61,328 nucleotides of DNA from Leptospira terpstrae serovar Hualin str. LT 11-33 = ATCC 700639. GTDB taxonomy: Bacteria > Spirochaetota > Leptospiria > Leptospirales > Leptospiraceae. This document shows positions 45,336 to 54,581 of the stretch, piece by piece (position 1 is the first letter of the stretch; each line of letters opens with the position of its first letter). A program made the translations under genes and the position numbers. Location of the stretch: positions 1 through 61,328 of the forward strand of contig NZ_AOGW02000013.1 of the NCBI RefSeq assembly GCF_000332495.1, written 5' to 3'. Below the pieces are notes generated by a model, which saw only the letters and a program-made list of their open reading frames with translations, did not search any database and was not told the origin of the DNA.

Positions 45336-46232
45336 ATGGAGAAAGAAGGAAAAAAAATTCTCATCATTGAAGATTCTGAATTACAAAGGAAACTTCTTAA
45401 TCGATGGATTTCGAATCATGGATACGTTCCCATTGAGGCGGTATCTCTTTCCGATGCAAGGGAGATCATCATCAAAGACCAAATTGATGTGGTTCTTCTT
45501 GATTGGGAGTTGCCAGACGGATCCGGGATTGAATTGATCTCAGAAATATTCTCTTCATCTCCGGTAGGTTGGCTTCCTATCATTATGGTCACAGGCCATA
45601 CGGAACCTGAAAATCTAAAACTTGCTATTGAGGCAGGAGCTACCGACTATATCACAAAACCCGCTAAAGAAATTGAACTTTTAGCGCGAATCTTTAGTGC
45701 CTTAAGAATGAAATCATTACATGATCAATTGCGTGAAACTGCAATTCGCGATGTTATGACTGGTTTGTATAACCGTCGCTATATGGAAGAACGGATTGAT
45801 CAAGAATTCCAAAGATGCAAAAGACACAAACACAATCTGTCTTTGGCAATGCTTGATATAGATTTTTTTAAAAAGGTCAATGACACTTATGGGCATGAAA
45901 CAGGAGATATAGTTCTCAAACGTTTTGCAACTGAATTGAAATCATCTTTACGAAAGTCAGACATTATTTCTAGATTTGGTGGTGAAGAGTTTGTGATTGT
46001 TTTCCCAGAGACAGCAGTTGCCGACGCCTCTCGAGTGTTAGACAAAATTCGAGAAGTGGTTTCAGGTATTGAATTACAATCAGAGGCTGGGCAAAAATTT
46101 AAAGTTTCCTTTAGTGGCGGTGTAGCAGGAGGAGATGTCACTTCTATAGAAAATCCAGTGGAATTACTTAGGAGTGCAGATAAACTTTTATATGAAGCAA
46201 AGTCCTCTGGGCGAAATAGGATTGCAAGTTAA
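45336..46232 (+). CDS. Response regulator diguanylate cyclase (REC-GGDEF)
   Basis: The protein has 298 residues. The receiver domain (1-125) has acidic pocket EDSE, phospho-acceptor LLDWELPDG, Thr in VTGHT and Lys in TKPAKE. The GGDEF domain has DVMTGLYNRRYMEE, DIDFFKKVNDTYGH and active loop RFGGEEF. RKSD lies five residues before GGEEF and is an intact inhibitory I-site, so product feedback is expected. It makes cyclic di-GMP when phosphorylated. No sensor kinase is adjacent. Confidence 0.93.
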   Translation: MEKEGKKILIIEDSELQRKLLNRWISNHGYVPIEAVSLSDAREIIIKDQIDVVLLDWELPDGSGIELISEIFSSSPVGWLPIIMVTGHTEPENLKLAIEAGATDYITKPAKEIELLARIFSALRMKSLHDQLRETAIRDVMTGLYNRRYMEERIDQEFQRCKRHKHNLSLAMLDIDFFKKVNDTYGHETGDIVLKRFATELKSSLRKSDIISRFGGEEFVIVFPETAVADASRVLDKIREVVSGIELQSEAGQKFKVSFSGGVAGGDVTSIENPVELLRSADKLLYEAKSSGRNRIAS

Positions 46233-46240
46233 TTACCAAA

Positions 46241-47287
46241 TTGGATATCAATCATTCATTTTACCAACTAACACCAGATACAATTCTTAATGCACTAGAA
46301 TCATTGGGATACGAAACTACCGGTAGGTTTTATCCATTAAACAGTGTCGAAAATCGTGTTTATGATATTGAAACTACCAATGCCGGTAGAATCGTAGTAA
46401 AGTTCTATCGACCAGGTAAATGGTCTTATGATGAAATTCTAGAGGAACATAGGTTTTTACATGAACTAAGCTCCGAAGAGATTCCTGTACTAACTCCCAT
46501 TCTCATTGAAGGAAAAACTTTATTTGAGTGGTCTGGAATCTTTTTTGCCATTTGGCCACTTCGCAATGGTCGGATTGTAGAAGAGATTGCAGGCGGAGAT
46601 TTGGAGCGGGTTGGTGCTTTACTGGGAAGGATTCATGCAGTAGGAAAAAAATCGGATTCAATTCATAGACCAACATTAGACATTCCTTCTTACGGATTAA
46701 AATCTTTAAACTTTATATTAGAAAAAAAGTTAATACCAAATCAAACTTTGGCTGAGCGTTACAAAACTACAGCTCTAAGATCCTTTGAAATATTTGAATC
46801 CTTAGTAAAAGAATTCCAAATCCCATTTCAAAGAATACATGGGGATTGTCACAAGGGCAACTTACTTGTTTCACCAGATGGTTATAGTATTTTGGACTTT
46901 GATGATTTTTTGGTAGGTCCCATCGTACAAGACTTTTGGATGTTGCTTCCGTTAGGTGAAAATGACAGAAAAAATGATTTATTCCAGTTTTTACAAGGTT
47001 ATACAATGTTTGCTGAGTTTGATGAGAATTGGCTACAATTAGTAGAACCTCTCCGTATTGTCAGATACATTCATTATGCTGCTTGGATCGCAAAACGATG
47101 GGAAGATCCTTCTTTTCCTTCTTTGTTTCCCCACTTCGGGACCGAAGAGTATTGGTTAAAAGAAACCTTAGATTTGGAGTCAGCGAAAAAAGATTTGGAA
47201 GAACAATCTATAGAAGGGATCACCAAAACGACAGATACGGAGCCAGAAATGACAAACAAAGATTTTTTTTGGGATTGGGAAAACTGA
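46241..47287 (+). CDS. srkA: Stress response kinase A (SrkA/YihE)
   Basis: The 348-residue protein starts at TTG. The kinase-like fold has NRVYDIETTNAGRIVVKFYR, catalytic HGDCHKGNLL, metal-binding LDFDDFLVGP, then EPLRIVRYIHYAAWIAKRW and EEYWLKETL, matching E. coli YihE/SrkA closely. SrkA is a Ser/Thr protein kinase that limits stress-induced death. A ~20-residue acidic tail is extra relative to E. coli (328). It lies 8 bp after the diguanylate cyclase gene and is convergent with the methyltransferase gene. Confidence 0.88.
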   Translation: MDINHSFYQLTPDTILNALESLGYETTGRFYPLNSVENRVYDIETTNAGRIVVKFYRPGKWSYDEILEEHRFLHELSSEEIPVLTPILIEGKTLFEWSGIFFAIWPLRNGRIVEEIAGGDLERVGALLGRIHAVGKKSDSIHRPTLDIPSYGLKSLNFILEKKLIPNQTLAERYKTTALRSFEIFESLVKEFQIPFQRIHGDCHKGNLLVSPDGYSILDFDDFLVGPIVQDFWMLLPLGENDRKNDLFQFLQGYTMFAEFDENWLQLVEPLRIVRYIHYAAWIAKRWEDPSFPSLFPHFGTEEYWLKETLDLESAKKDLEEQSIEGITKTTDTEPEMTNKDFFWDWEN

Positions 47288-47292
47288 ATAGA

Positions 47293-48081
47293 TTAACCTA
47301 ACAGGTGTGACAATGCAACAGCAAGCGCATGAGACACATTTAAAGAATCAATTTGGTTTTTCATTGGAATATAAATTAATTGGTCAGATAAATTGAGAAC
47401 TTCGTGATCAATTCCTTCCGCTTCATTCCCAACGACTAATACAAATCTATTTTGTTTGTTTACCTCATAAACAGTATTTGTTTTGGACGATAAATTACTC
47501 CCTTCTCTGGGTAGGCTAAGTGATAAAATCGTATGTCCCGATGTTTTTAAGGAGATCAAAGTTTCTGTTAGATTGGAAATACGAACCAATTGAATATGAA
47601 ATAAAGAACCCATCGAAACTCTAACACTCCTACGGAGATATGGCGATGCTGATTTGGAATCAAAAAGAATAGTTTGGATCCCAAATGCTGCAGCAGTTCG
47701 TAGAATGGATCCAATGTTTTCGCTATCAACAATTGAGTTTACAAATAGAATTGGAGATTTGATTTCAGATAACAGGTTCCATCTTTGGAATCCAACTGCC
47801 ATAAAACCTTGGTGCACAGAAAACCCAATGGTTTCTTCAAATACTGATTTATCTGCAACAAAACATTGGTTAGTGTCTCGGAGTTTGGATTGGATTAAGT
47901 CTTTATGTTTTTCCCAATATTTGGGCATACAGAACACGGACTCTACCTGGAGTGTGGAATTAAGAAGGCGAACAGCTGTTTTTTCGTGGTCCGCAATGAA
48001 TTTATCAGAAGGATCCTCTTTTGCTTTAAGAAGTTGGTAAGCGGAAAGTCTCGGATCCTGGGGGGAGTGGATGATTTGCAT
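47293..48081 (-). CDS. SpoU/TrmH-family RNA 2'-O-methyltransferase
   Basis: The protein has 262 residues. An N-terminal RNA-binding part (about 1-100) is followed by the SPOUT knot: motif 1 NSIVDSENIGSILRTAAAFG, motif 2 FVLVVGNEAEGI, motif 3 IPMKNQIDSLNVSHALAVAL. All three are intact, so S-adenosylmethionine-dependent ribose methylation of tRNA or rRNA is expected. The target cannot be told. Its start region carries a 12-base sequence also found at rep1 and beside the IS. Confidence 0.88.
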   Translation of the reverse strand: MQIIHSPQDPRLSAYQLLKAKEDPSDKFIADHEKTAVRLLNSTLQVESVFCMPKYWEKHKDLIQSKLRDTNQCFVADKSVFEETIGFSVHQGFMAVGFQRWNLLSEIKSPILFVNSIVDSENIGSILRTAAAFGIQTILFDSKSASPYLRRSVRVSMGSLFHIQLVRISNLTETLISLKTSGHTILSLSLPREGSNLSSKTNTVYEVNKQNRFVLVVGNEAEGIDHEVLNLSDQLIYIPMKNQIDSLNVSHALAVALSHLLG

Positions 48082-48101
48082 TATGTCTCATTACCCCGGG
48101 A

Positions 48102-48138
48102 AAGCCCCCGCCCTGATTAGGGTGGTGGAGGCGGGCTT
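48102..48138. promoter_or_regulatory. Strong hairpin upstream of the SpoU methyltransferase gene
   Basis: AAGCCCCCGCC pairs with GGCGGGCTT, enclosing an inner CCCT-gatt-AGGG stem-loop. It lies 20 bp before the methyltransferase ATG on the minus strand. It could be a leader structure, or a terminator for whatever precedes. A similar GC-rich dyad is, from memory, common in Leptospira intergenic regions. Confidence 0.45.
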
Positions 48139-48227
48139 GTGGGGTTGTCCTAAAACCTCTAACACAAATCATTCCATTCTTCAATCAAAGATTGGATTTT
48201 CGAAAATAATATTTTGGAAAGTTCATA

Positions 48228-48761
48228 TTACTTAAAGTGGTATTCTGATTGGACAAATCCATTTGCAAAAGTTGAAGTTTGGATGTGTTCCAATTTTTGC
48301 TCTTGTGCTAAGTAGCCAAACAGGGATAACCCCGATCCAAGTAAAACAGGAATTTTTGTAACAATGATTTCATTTAACATTTGTTCCTTGATAAATGATT
48401 GAATCACCAGTCCCCCATCTACATAAGCTGCTTTAAATTTATTTTTTTCTAAATGGGAAGTTAAATCTTTAAGTTTGCCATGGAATATAAAAATGGGATA
48501 GTCTGATTCGAACTTGTATTCGGGATTACGAGTTAATACATAAACAGGAACCGATGCAAAAGGATAAGACTCAAAACTTAATACTGTTTCAAAAGTTGTT
48601 CTGCCCATCACAATGCAGTCGATACCTTGCATAAAAGAAGAATAACCTAAGTCATTGTTTTCCAATGTATATTCGTTCGAGGTTAGCCAGTCGATTGACC
48701 CGTCAGACCTTGCTATGAATCCATCTAAACTGCTTGCAATAAATGCTTTATATTGTATCAT
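48228..48761 (-). CDS. Dihydrofolate reductase-like / RibD C-terminal domain protein
   Basis: The protein has 177 residues. ASSLDGFIARSDGSIDWL at the N-terminus, CIVMGRTTFETVL, and a C-terminal AAYVDGGLVIQSFIKEQMLNEIIVTKIPVLLGSG match the YyaP/YwjB branch of RibD_C-type NADPH-dependent reductases. The substrate is unknown. It is divergent from a TetR regulator, with a paired operator just upstream of its start (48773-48811), so it is probably repressed by that protein. Confidence 0.87.
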   Translation of the reverse strand: MIQYKAFIASSLDGFIARSDGSIDWLTSNEYTLENNDLGYSSFMQGIDCIVMGRTTFETVLSFESYPFASVPVYVLTRNPEYKFESDYPIFIFHGKLKDLTSHLEKNKFKAAYVDGGLVIQSFIKEQMLNEIIVTKIPVLLGSGLSLFGYLAQEQKLEHIQTSTFANGFVQSEYHFK

Positions 48762-48772
48762 AATAATATATT

Positions 48773-48811
48773 CCTCTACGGTGTAGATTTAATTATTCTA
48801 CACCGTAGAGG
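48773..48811. promoter_or_regulatory. Paired TetR operator between reductase and tetR
   Basis: A 15-bp perfect inverted repeat, CCTCTACGGTGTAGA and its complement, with a 9-bp spacer. Each arm is itself a dyad (CTAC-ggt-GTAG), so there are two operator sites with centres 24 bp apart. It sits between divergent starts at 48761 and 48825, a classical place for TetR control of both genes. Confidence 0.78.
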
Positions 48812-48824
48812 ATGTGGGTTGAAA

Positions 48825-49361
48825 ATGAAACAAAAAATTATTCTAACAGCTTTGAAAATTTGTGAAAAAGAAGGATATGAATCGTTTAGTATGCGAAAAT
48901 TAGCTACAAAACTGGATCTTGATCCGATGGCGATTTACCATTATTTTGAAAATAAAGAAGCTCTGACAAAGGCCATGGTAGAACAAATATTTAAGAGGTT
49001 TGAAAAAGAGATTACAATCTATGAAAAAAATCCTAAATCAAATTTAAAAAGTATATTAGTAGAATACTGGGCACTATTTATAGAATATCCGGGGATGTCC
49101 TTTTTTTTGATTAAAAATTCTTATGATGGTTTTCCCTCCGTAATATCACTCAACCAAACCCTTCAAATGTTAATCAAGAAAATCTATCCTGCCGTTGATG
49201 ATAAAAGAGTACTAAACATCATAATTGATTTTATTCATGGGAATGCTTTTGCTTTCTCAACTCTTCTAAAAGGCAGAACGAAAGAGGCAACAATTGACTC
49301 AAATAAAAGAGAATTTGAATCTTCCTTGTCTTATCTTTTGGATTTATTCAAAGATTCTTGA
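48825..49361 (+). CDS. TetR-family regulator of the divergent reductase
   Basis: The protein has 178 residues from the ATG at 48825; the frame runs back to 48753 but through the operator, so the later start is chosen. HTH: KQKIILTALKICEKEGYESF, MRKLATKLDLDPMAIYHYF, NKEALTKAM. The helical C-terminal domain is TetR_C-like (as in tetracycline-repressor type members). It is the probable ligand-responsive repressor acting at 48773-48811. Confidence 0.88.
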   Translation: MKQKIILTALKICEKEGYESFSMRKLATKLDLDPMAIYHYFENKEALTKAMVEQIFKRFEKEITIYEKNPKSNLKSILVEYWALFIEYPGMSFFLIKNSYDGFPSVISLNQTLQMLIKKIYPAVDDKRVLNIIIDFIHGNAFAFSTLLKGRTKEATIDSNKREFESSLSYLLDLFKDS

Positions 49362-49572
49362 TGGATTTGAAACATCTAATCCTTGTCAGGTTATAGCTTT
49401 TTTCGTGTAAATTGAGACTAGATTGAACTCTATCCTTCCGCCTAATAATAGTTTTAGGAATTTGACTGTTCTCTAATACTACTAAATTTCATTAACTAAT
49501 ATCCATTTGTAGTTGATTAAATTACATAGGGAAAAACTATTTATATAGAATTTCGGATATTCCCTAATTAGA

Positions 49573-51369
49573 ATGAACATTGATCCACGGACTGTTGTAT
49601 TTATAAACATAATCGGATGTCTACTGATGTCTGGGGGCCTTTGGTTTGCCGCTCGAGGTTATTTCCAAAAGCTTAGGTTCGTAAAAGATTGGTCGATCGC
49701 AACTTTATTGCAAGCCTTCGGATGGGTAGTCATGGGGGCGTTAAGAGGTATTATACCCGATTGGATATCAATTAGCGCAGGAAATTCACTTATTTTACTT
49801 TCATTAGTATATTCTAATAATATCATACATTCTATGTTTGATAGAAAACCTATGTGGAAGTCTGGAATTTTTTCTGTGTTGTTGGTTTTTGTATTACTAG
49901 TTCTCCATCAATTTTCGGATTTTTCTCCTAAGTATAGGATTTCTTTAATTTCTTTTGCTGCGGGAATACAGCTTATACTATCATCAAATGCCATTTTAGC
50001 TGCAAATCGAAAGTCGCATTTGTCTAGTCGGTTCTCCGCATATTTCTATTTGTCTTGTGGTATTTTTTTGTTTCTTCGCTGTTTGTATTATACATTTGCA
50101 GATGTTTCAGTTTCACAAATTGCATTTGGAAAAGGTCCTATTCAGGATATAACCTATTTATTTTTTTATGTAACATCAGTTATGATGACTTTTGGTTTTT
50201 TAATGATGTGTATTGATATTTTCATTAAAGGTCAAGAAGAGAGTGAGCAGAAGTATAGATTGCTTGCAGAAAACACTACAGATGTTATTTGGGTGTTAAA
50301 TTTCGACCAACAGAAGTATCTTTATGTAAGCCCATCCGTTTTTAATATCACTGGTTTTACATCGGAAGAAGTAATACACCATTCTTTAGAGGATTCACTC
50401 ACTCCATCATCTCTAAGTTTTATAATGGAAGTTTTGCCGATGCGGATTCAAGAGTTTAAAGAAACTGGCGAAAGAATACCATTTAGTGATGAAGTAGAAC
50501 AATATTGTAAGGATGGTTCCACAATTTGGATAGAGGCAAATACTGTCTTTCAATGGAATCCTAACGGTACTGTCAATATACTGGGAGTATCCAGAAATAT
50601 TGATAAAAGGAAAAAAGCAGAAATTGAAAAAGACGAGTTTTATTCCGAATTGCAGTTGTTAAACCGAACGAAAGATAAATTTTTCTCAATCATTGCACAT
50701 GATTTAAAAGGTCCAATTGGTGGAATGAATACTTTTGCAGGTATGATTTTAGAAGATCTAGATACAAGACCTTTAAAACGAACTAAAAATGATTTAAGTA
50801 TTCTCTTTCAATCCTCTGGCGAAGTTTTTATTTTGTTAGAAAACCTACTAACTTGGGCAAGGTCACAGACTGGTGAAATTGCTTTTTTTCCGGAAGACAT
50901 CTCTTTATATCGTTCCATAGAATCTTCCATTGCTTCTGCTTCCTTCTCAATCCAAAATAAATCAATCACCCTGAATAATTTTGTAGATCCAAATGCAATG
51001 GTGTACGCAGACGAAAAGATGTTAGACACTATCTTTAGAAATTTTATTTCGAATGCCATAAAGTATTCTCACCCTGGTGGTGAAATTCGTATTTCATCCG
51101 AATCCATAGGTCATGATATCCAGATATGTATTGCTGATTTTGGTACAGGCATCACAGAAGAAATTCGAAACAATTTGTTTCGGATAGATGCAAAACAATC
51201 CAGTATGCCAGGTACACTTGGCGAAAGGGGTACGGCACTGGGTTTAATTTTATGTAAAGAATTTATAGAAAAACATGGAGGAAATATTCGCGTAGAAAGT
51301 GAAATAGGTAAGGGATCGCAGTTTTACTTCACCTTACCTAAAGAATCTAGTGTACCTATTCGGGTATAA
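49573..51369 (+). CDS. Membrane PAS histidine kinase
   Basis: The protein has 598 residues. About seven N-terminal helices (to ~220) form an integral-membrane sensor of unclassified type. A PAS domain follows (EQKYRLLAENTTDVIWVLN, YVSPSVFNITGFTSEEV, WIEANTVFQW, GVSRNIDKRKKAE). Then come HisKA with FFSIIAHDLKGPIGG (acceptor His) and HATPase_c with FRNFISNAIKYSHPGG, IADFGTGI and LGLILCKEFIEKHGG. All kinase boxes are present. No response regulator is linked. Its 3' end overlaps the convergent adaptor gene by 14 bp. The 210 bp upstream hold no gene. Confidence 0.9.
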   Translation: MNIDPRTVVFINIIGCLLMSGGLWFAARGYFQKLRFVKDWSIATLLQAFGWVVMGALRGIIPDWISISAGNSLILLSLVYSNNIIHSMFDRKPMWKSGIFSVLLVFVLLVLHQFSDFSPKYRISLISFAAGIQLILSSNAILAANRKSHLSSRFSAYFYLSCGIFLFLRCLYYTFADVSVSQIAFGKGPIQDITYLFFYVTSVMMTFGFLMMCIDIFIKGQEESEQKYRLLAENTTDVIWVLNFDQQKYLYVSPSVFNITGFTSEEVIHHSLEDSLTPSSLSFIMEVLPMRIQEFKETGERIPFSDEVEQYCKDGSTIWIEANTVFQWNPNGTVNILGVSRNIDKRKKAEIEKDEFYSELQLLNRTKDKFFSIIAHDLKGPIGGMNTFAGMILEDLDTRPLKRTKNDLSILFQSSGEVFILLENLLTWARSQTGEIAFFPEDISLYRSIESSIASASFSIQNKSITLNNFVDPNAMVYADEKMLDTIFRNFISNAIKYSHPGGEIRISSESIGHDIQICIADFGTGITEEIRNNLFRIDAKQSSMPGTLGERGTALGLILCKEFIEKHGGNIRVESEIGKGSQFYFTLPKESSVPIRV

Positions 51370-52231
51370 CTTTTGTCCCGTTCACAACCGTATCTCCTGG
51401 ATAAAGTATCACAGATTCGCCTATGGATAGGCCACTTTTAATCATACTGATTCCTTCGCTTTGGTGTTCTATTTCAACAAATCGAAGTTTTGCTCTTTTC
51501 TTTTCAACAGTAAACACTGCCCATTTTTCATCTTCTCGAAATAAAGCCGAGGTAGGTATTACAGTGGCATTTGGTTTTTCAAATAAGATAATTTTGCATT
51601 CTAATTCATAACCATCTCCGATTCCAGGTGGAGGATTGAATTCAATGTAAATAGGCACACGTTGTTCTTCAACACCTAAGGAGGAGATTTTAGTGATCGC
51701 GGAAGGTTCAATGATAGAGACTTGTCCTTCTAGAATATCTTCACCAAATCCGGTAAGTAGAACTTTGTCTTTGAGATCTAAATCAGGCATATCTTCCGAT
51801 AAAACAAAAGCAGAAACATCTATTTTTGTAATATCACCATAATCTAAAATACGTTCCCCCATAGCTACGGGTCCCGCACTTTCACGGTACACCTTTAGAA
51901 TTTGGCCATTGGCACTTGCCTTAACTGTTTTCACAATATCCCAATCAATAGTCAAAAGAATCATACCTTTCGTAACTTTATCGCCAGCATGTAATTCTAC
52001 TCGGCGCATAACTCCATTTACAGGAGAATAGGCAGTATAAAGTTCTTTAATTTTTGTTTTGCCTTGTACGGAAAGTATTTGTCTATAAACACTTTGAGTA
52101 ACAACGGATACTTCCACTGGTTTCGGATCCTTTTTTAAAATTAAAAAGGAGAGTCCTAAAAACAATATGATTGCCATCGCAATTTTTGCGTTTTTAGTTT
52201 TCAATAGTTCTAAAAATCTTTCTTTCGTCAT
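51356..52231 (-). CDS. Membrane-fusion (periplasmic adaptor) protein of an ABC exporter
   Basis: The 291-residue protein has an N-terminal anchor (IAMAIILFLGLSFLIL). The lipoyl/barrel-sandwich parts are YSPVNGVMRRVELHAGDKVTKG and VKASANGQILKVY, then beta-barrel and membrane-proximal domains ending IGESVILYPGDTVVNGTKV. This is the MacA/HlyD adaptor layout but with little or no hairpin coiled coil, so it is a short form. It is the last gene of the ATPase-permease-adaptor operon, 1 bp after the permease stop. Confidence 0.85.
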   Translation of the reverse strand: MTKERFLELLKTKNAKIAMAIILFLGLSFLILKKDPKPVEVSVVTQSVYRQILSVQGKTKIKELYTAYSPVNGVMRRVELHAGDKVTKGMILLTIDWDIVKTVKASANGQILKVYRESAGPVAMGERILDYGDITKIDVSAFVLSEDMPDLDLKDKVLLTGFGEDILEGQVSIIEPSAITKISSLGVEEQRVPIYIEFNPPPGIGDGYELECKIILFEKPNATVIPTSALFREDEKWAVFTVEKKRAKLRFVEIEHQSEGISMIKSGLSIGESVILYPGDTVVNGTKVIPE

Positions 52232-52232
52232 G

Positions 52233-54581
52233 TTATTCTCTCACCTTGAGCACACTTAATAAGTCCATAGTTTTTAATTTTCGATACACGATGACAAAGC
52301 TAATCCCGGCAGTGGTTAGTGCCAGAAGGATTGAATAATAATAAGTAGATGGGAAAATGACAGCAGGAACTTTGAATCCTTCTGTTTCATTGCTGTTTAA
52401 GATTAAATTTGCTACTTTGTAACCAAAAAAACATCCAATGGGAATCGCCACAAGAATCTGCCATGTTAGTTCCCAAGCGATAATCTCAAAAACTTCTTTT
52501 AAACTGAAACCCAGAATTCTCAAACTTCCCAATTCGTAAATTCTTTCTGATAAAGTAATCATAGCAGTATTATAGATCACCCCAATAGAAATGATAATTG
52601 TAAATATTAATATGACGATGGATGTCGATTGAAGAGATCGTTGCATCATTTCTTTAAAAGCAAGCAGAATTGCAGATTTTGAGAATAAACCAATCACAAG
52701 TGGATTGTCTTTAAACTCTTCAATTAAATTTTTATCTTCTAGTGGATCCGTTTTTAATAATGCTAAATTAATTAAACTTCCTTCGTCTAACATCCGATTT
52801 AGATTATTTCGATTGATAAAAACGCCTTGACCTAAAATTTCATTGGCAAATGCCGAAACAGTAACAGGTATTTTTCTTTTTTCACCATCAAGAGTTTCTA
52901 TCACAATGGTTTCTCCTTTTTGGATCCCCATTTTATTGGCAAGGTCAGTATTCATCATGATTCCATAAACTGGTATATCGATGGGATGCAAATCATGATT
53001 TAGAATTCTTCTTAAATGGGAATCATCCGAAATTCCCGTTAAAATAGTGTCTTTTGTTTTCCTATGTTTCGTAATTTTGATTGGGACAGACCTTTGTCCT
53101 TCTGCTAAAAAAACTCCTTTTTTCTCTTTAAGACTCAACAATACAGAGTCTTCCACAGGAATTCTAAACACTAAAGTGAGTGTTTCGCGTTGAATTGTAT
53201 TAAATTGTAAATCTAACAAAGTACCTACAGTATCTTGAATAAAATTTCCAATGATCATAATCATTATGGAAGTTGATAAACCTAAAATAGTGAGTATCGT
53301 TCGTGTAGGTCGTTTAAAGAGATTTCTTAAAACCATTCTTTGTATGGTTCTAAGATTGGTGATCCATGCTTCCCAAAAAGAAATTGTATATGTTCCCGGT
53401 GGGGCAGGACGCATTGCCTGTGCGGGGTCTAATTGAATGATACTTCGTAACGAGATAATGGTTCCAAGTCCACCGATGAGAATTCCAAAGCTGACACTAA
53501 ATAAAGCGAGTAGGGGTGGAAAAATAGGAATCAGTTGTGGAAATTTATAGAATCTTCCATACAAACCAGTCATCGCATTACCTAAAAAGAATCCAACAAT
53601 CACTCCAAGAATACTGCTAATTGCCGTGATAAAACTGATGAGTTTTAAATAATGGAAAATAATATCTTTCGATGTATAACCAAGCGCTCGTAAGGTTGCG
53701 ATTTGTTCTCGTTCCTTCGATATGAGTCGATTGGAAATGATGTGCAAAAGAAAAGCAGCGATTGCCAAAAAAATTCCAGGTAAAAATACCGCAGTGGTTC
53801 GAAGTTGTCGGAACTCATCACTTAAAAATGAATCAGAAGGTAATAGTTTTCTCTCTTTTGTTCCTAAACCTCCAAATTCATCCAGTAATGCATCCAGATC
53901 ACGCATCGTACGGAATCGGTCTTCTCCTTCCGTAGCAAAATGAAAAATAACCTGATTAAAAGCTCCTTCAAAGTTAAAGTTCGCCTCCATTGCTTCTCTT
54001 TTCATCCAGATGATACCATAATGTTTATCATCGGGCATTGGATTCCCAGGTCGGAAAACATAAACGAATTCCGGAGATAAACCAACGCCTGTTACATGCA
54101 AATAAACACGTTTTCCACCAATAATGGATGATAGAACTGAGCCTGGTTCTAACTGATTGGCATTAGCGAAATTTTCGCTTATGATTATGTCCTGGTTTTG
54201 TTTTGGTAAAAAACCTTTTTTTAAATATAAGGTGTTTGTATGTTCTGGTAAAGATATCAACTGGGCAGCAGATGGATACACTTCACCCGGAAAATCTAAA
54301 ACGATTTCTTTAGAAATCCTTGTTTCAAAGTCAGAGATTCCAGGAAGTGCAGCTATTTTTGATTCAAGATAAGAAGGTGCGCGGTTTAAATAAACGAATC
54401 CTTCGCAAAGGTTTTGTTTGCTATAAAAATTTGATTGGGCATCCATTAACGAAAAGTAAGCAGCCCAAGAAGCAGAAAAATAACTAATCCCTGCCGCAAT
54501 GACAAGACCTACAGTCAAACCCTGCATCGTCATAGACTTTAAGTCTCTAAGTAGTTTTAGATTTAAAGTTCTACCTATCAC
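52233..54581 (-). CDS. ABC transporter permease with two FtsX domains (MacB/LolC-like)
   Basis: The protein has about 782 residues from GTG 54581, which forms a GTGA overlap with the ATPase stop and has GAGG at good spacing; a TTG lies one codon earlier. One N-terminal helix is followed by a large periplasmic domain, a first FtsX block of three helices near 270-390 (TLRALGYTSKDIIFHYLKL), a second periplasmic domain and a second FtsX block (LGSLRILGFSLKEVFEIIAWEL). The DUF214-type two-block layout suits export or extraction of a lipid or hydrophobic compound. Substrate unknown. Confidence 0.85.
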   Translation of the reverse strand: MIGRTLNLKLLRDLKSMTMQGLTVGLVIAAGISYFSASWAAYFSLMDAQSNFYSKQNLCEGFVYLNRAPSYLESKIAALPGISDFETRISKEIVLDFPGEVYPSAAQLISLPEHTNTLYLKKGFLPKQNQDIIISENFANANQLEPGSVLSSIIGGKRVYLHVTGVGLSPEFVYVFRPGNPMPDDKHYGIIWMKREAMEANFNFEGAFNQVIFHFATEGEDRFRTMRDLDALLDEFGGLGTKERKLLPSDSFLSDEFRQLRTTAVFLPGIFLAIAAFLLHIISNRLISKEREQIATLRALGYTSKDIIFHYLKLISFITAISSILGVIVGFFLGNAMTGLYGRFYKFPQLIPIFPPLLALFSVSFGILIGGLGTIISLRSIIQLDPAQAMRPAPPGTYTISFWEAWITNLRTIQRMVLRNLFKRPTRTILTILGLSTSIMIMIIGNFIQDTVGTLLDLQFNTIQRETLTLVFRIPVEDSVLLSLKEKKGVFLAEGQRSVPIKITKHRKTKDTILTGISDDSHLRRILNHDLHPIDIPVYGIMMNTDLANKMGIQKGETIVIETLDGEKRKIPVTVSAFANEILGQGVFINRNNLNRMLDEGSLINLALLKTDPLEDKNLIEEFKDNPLVIGLFSKSAILLAFKEMMQRSLQSTSIVILIFTIIISIGVIYNTAMITLSERIYELGSLRILGFSLKEVFEIIAWELTWQILVAIPIGCFFGYKVANLILNSNETEGFKVPAVIFPSTYYYSILLALTTAGISFVIVYRKLKTMDLLSVLKVRE

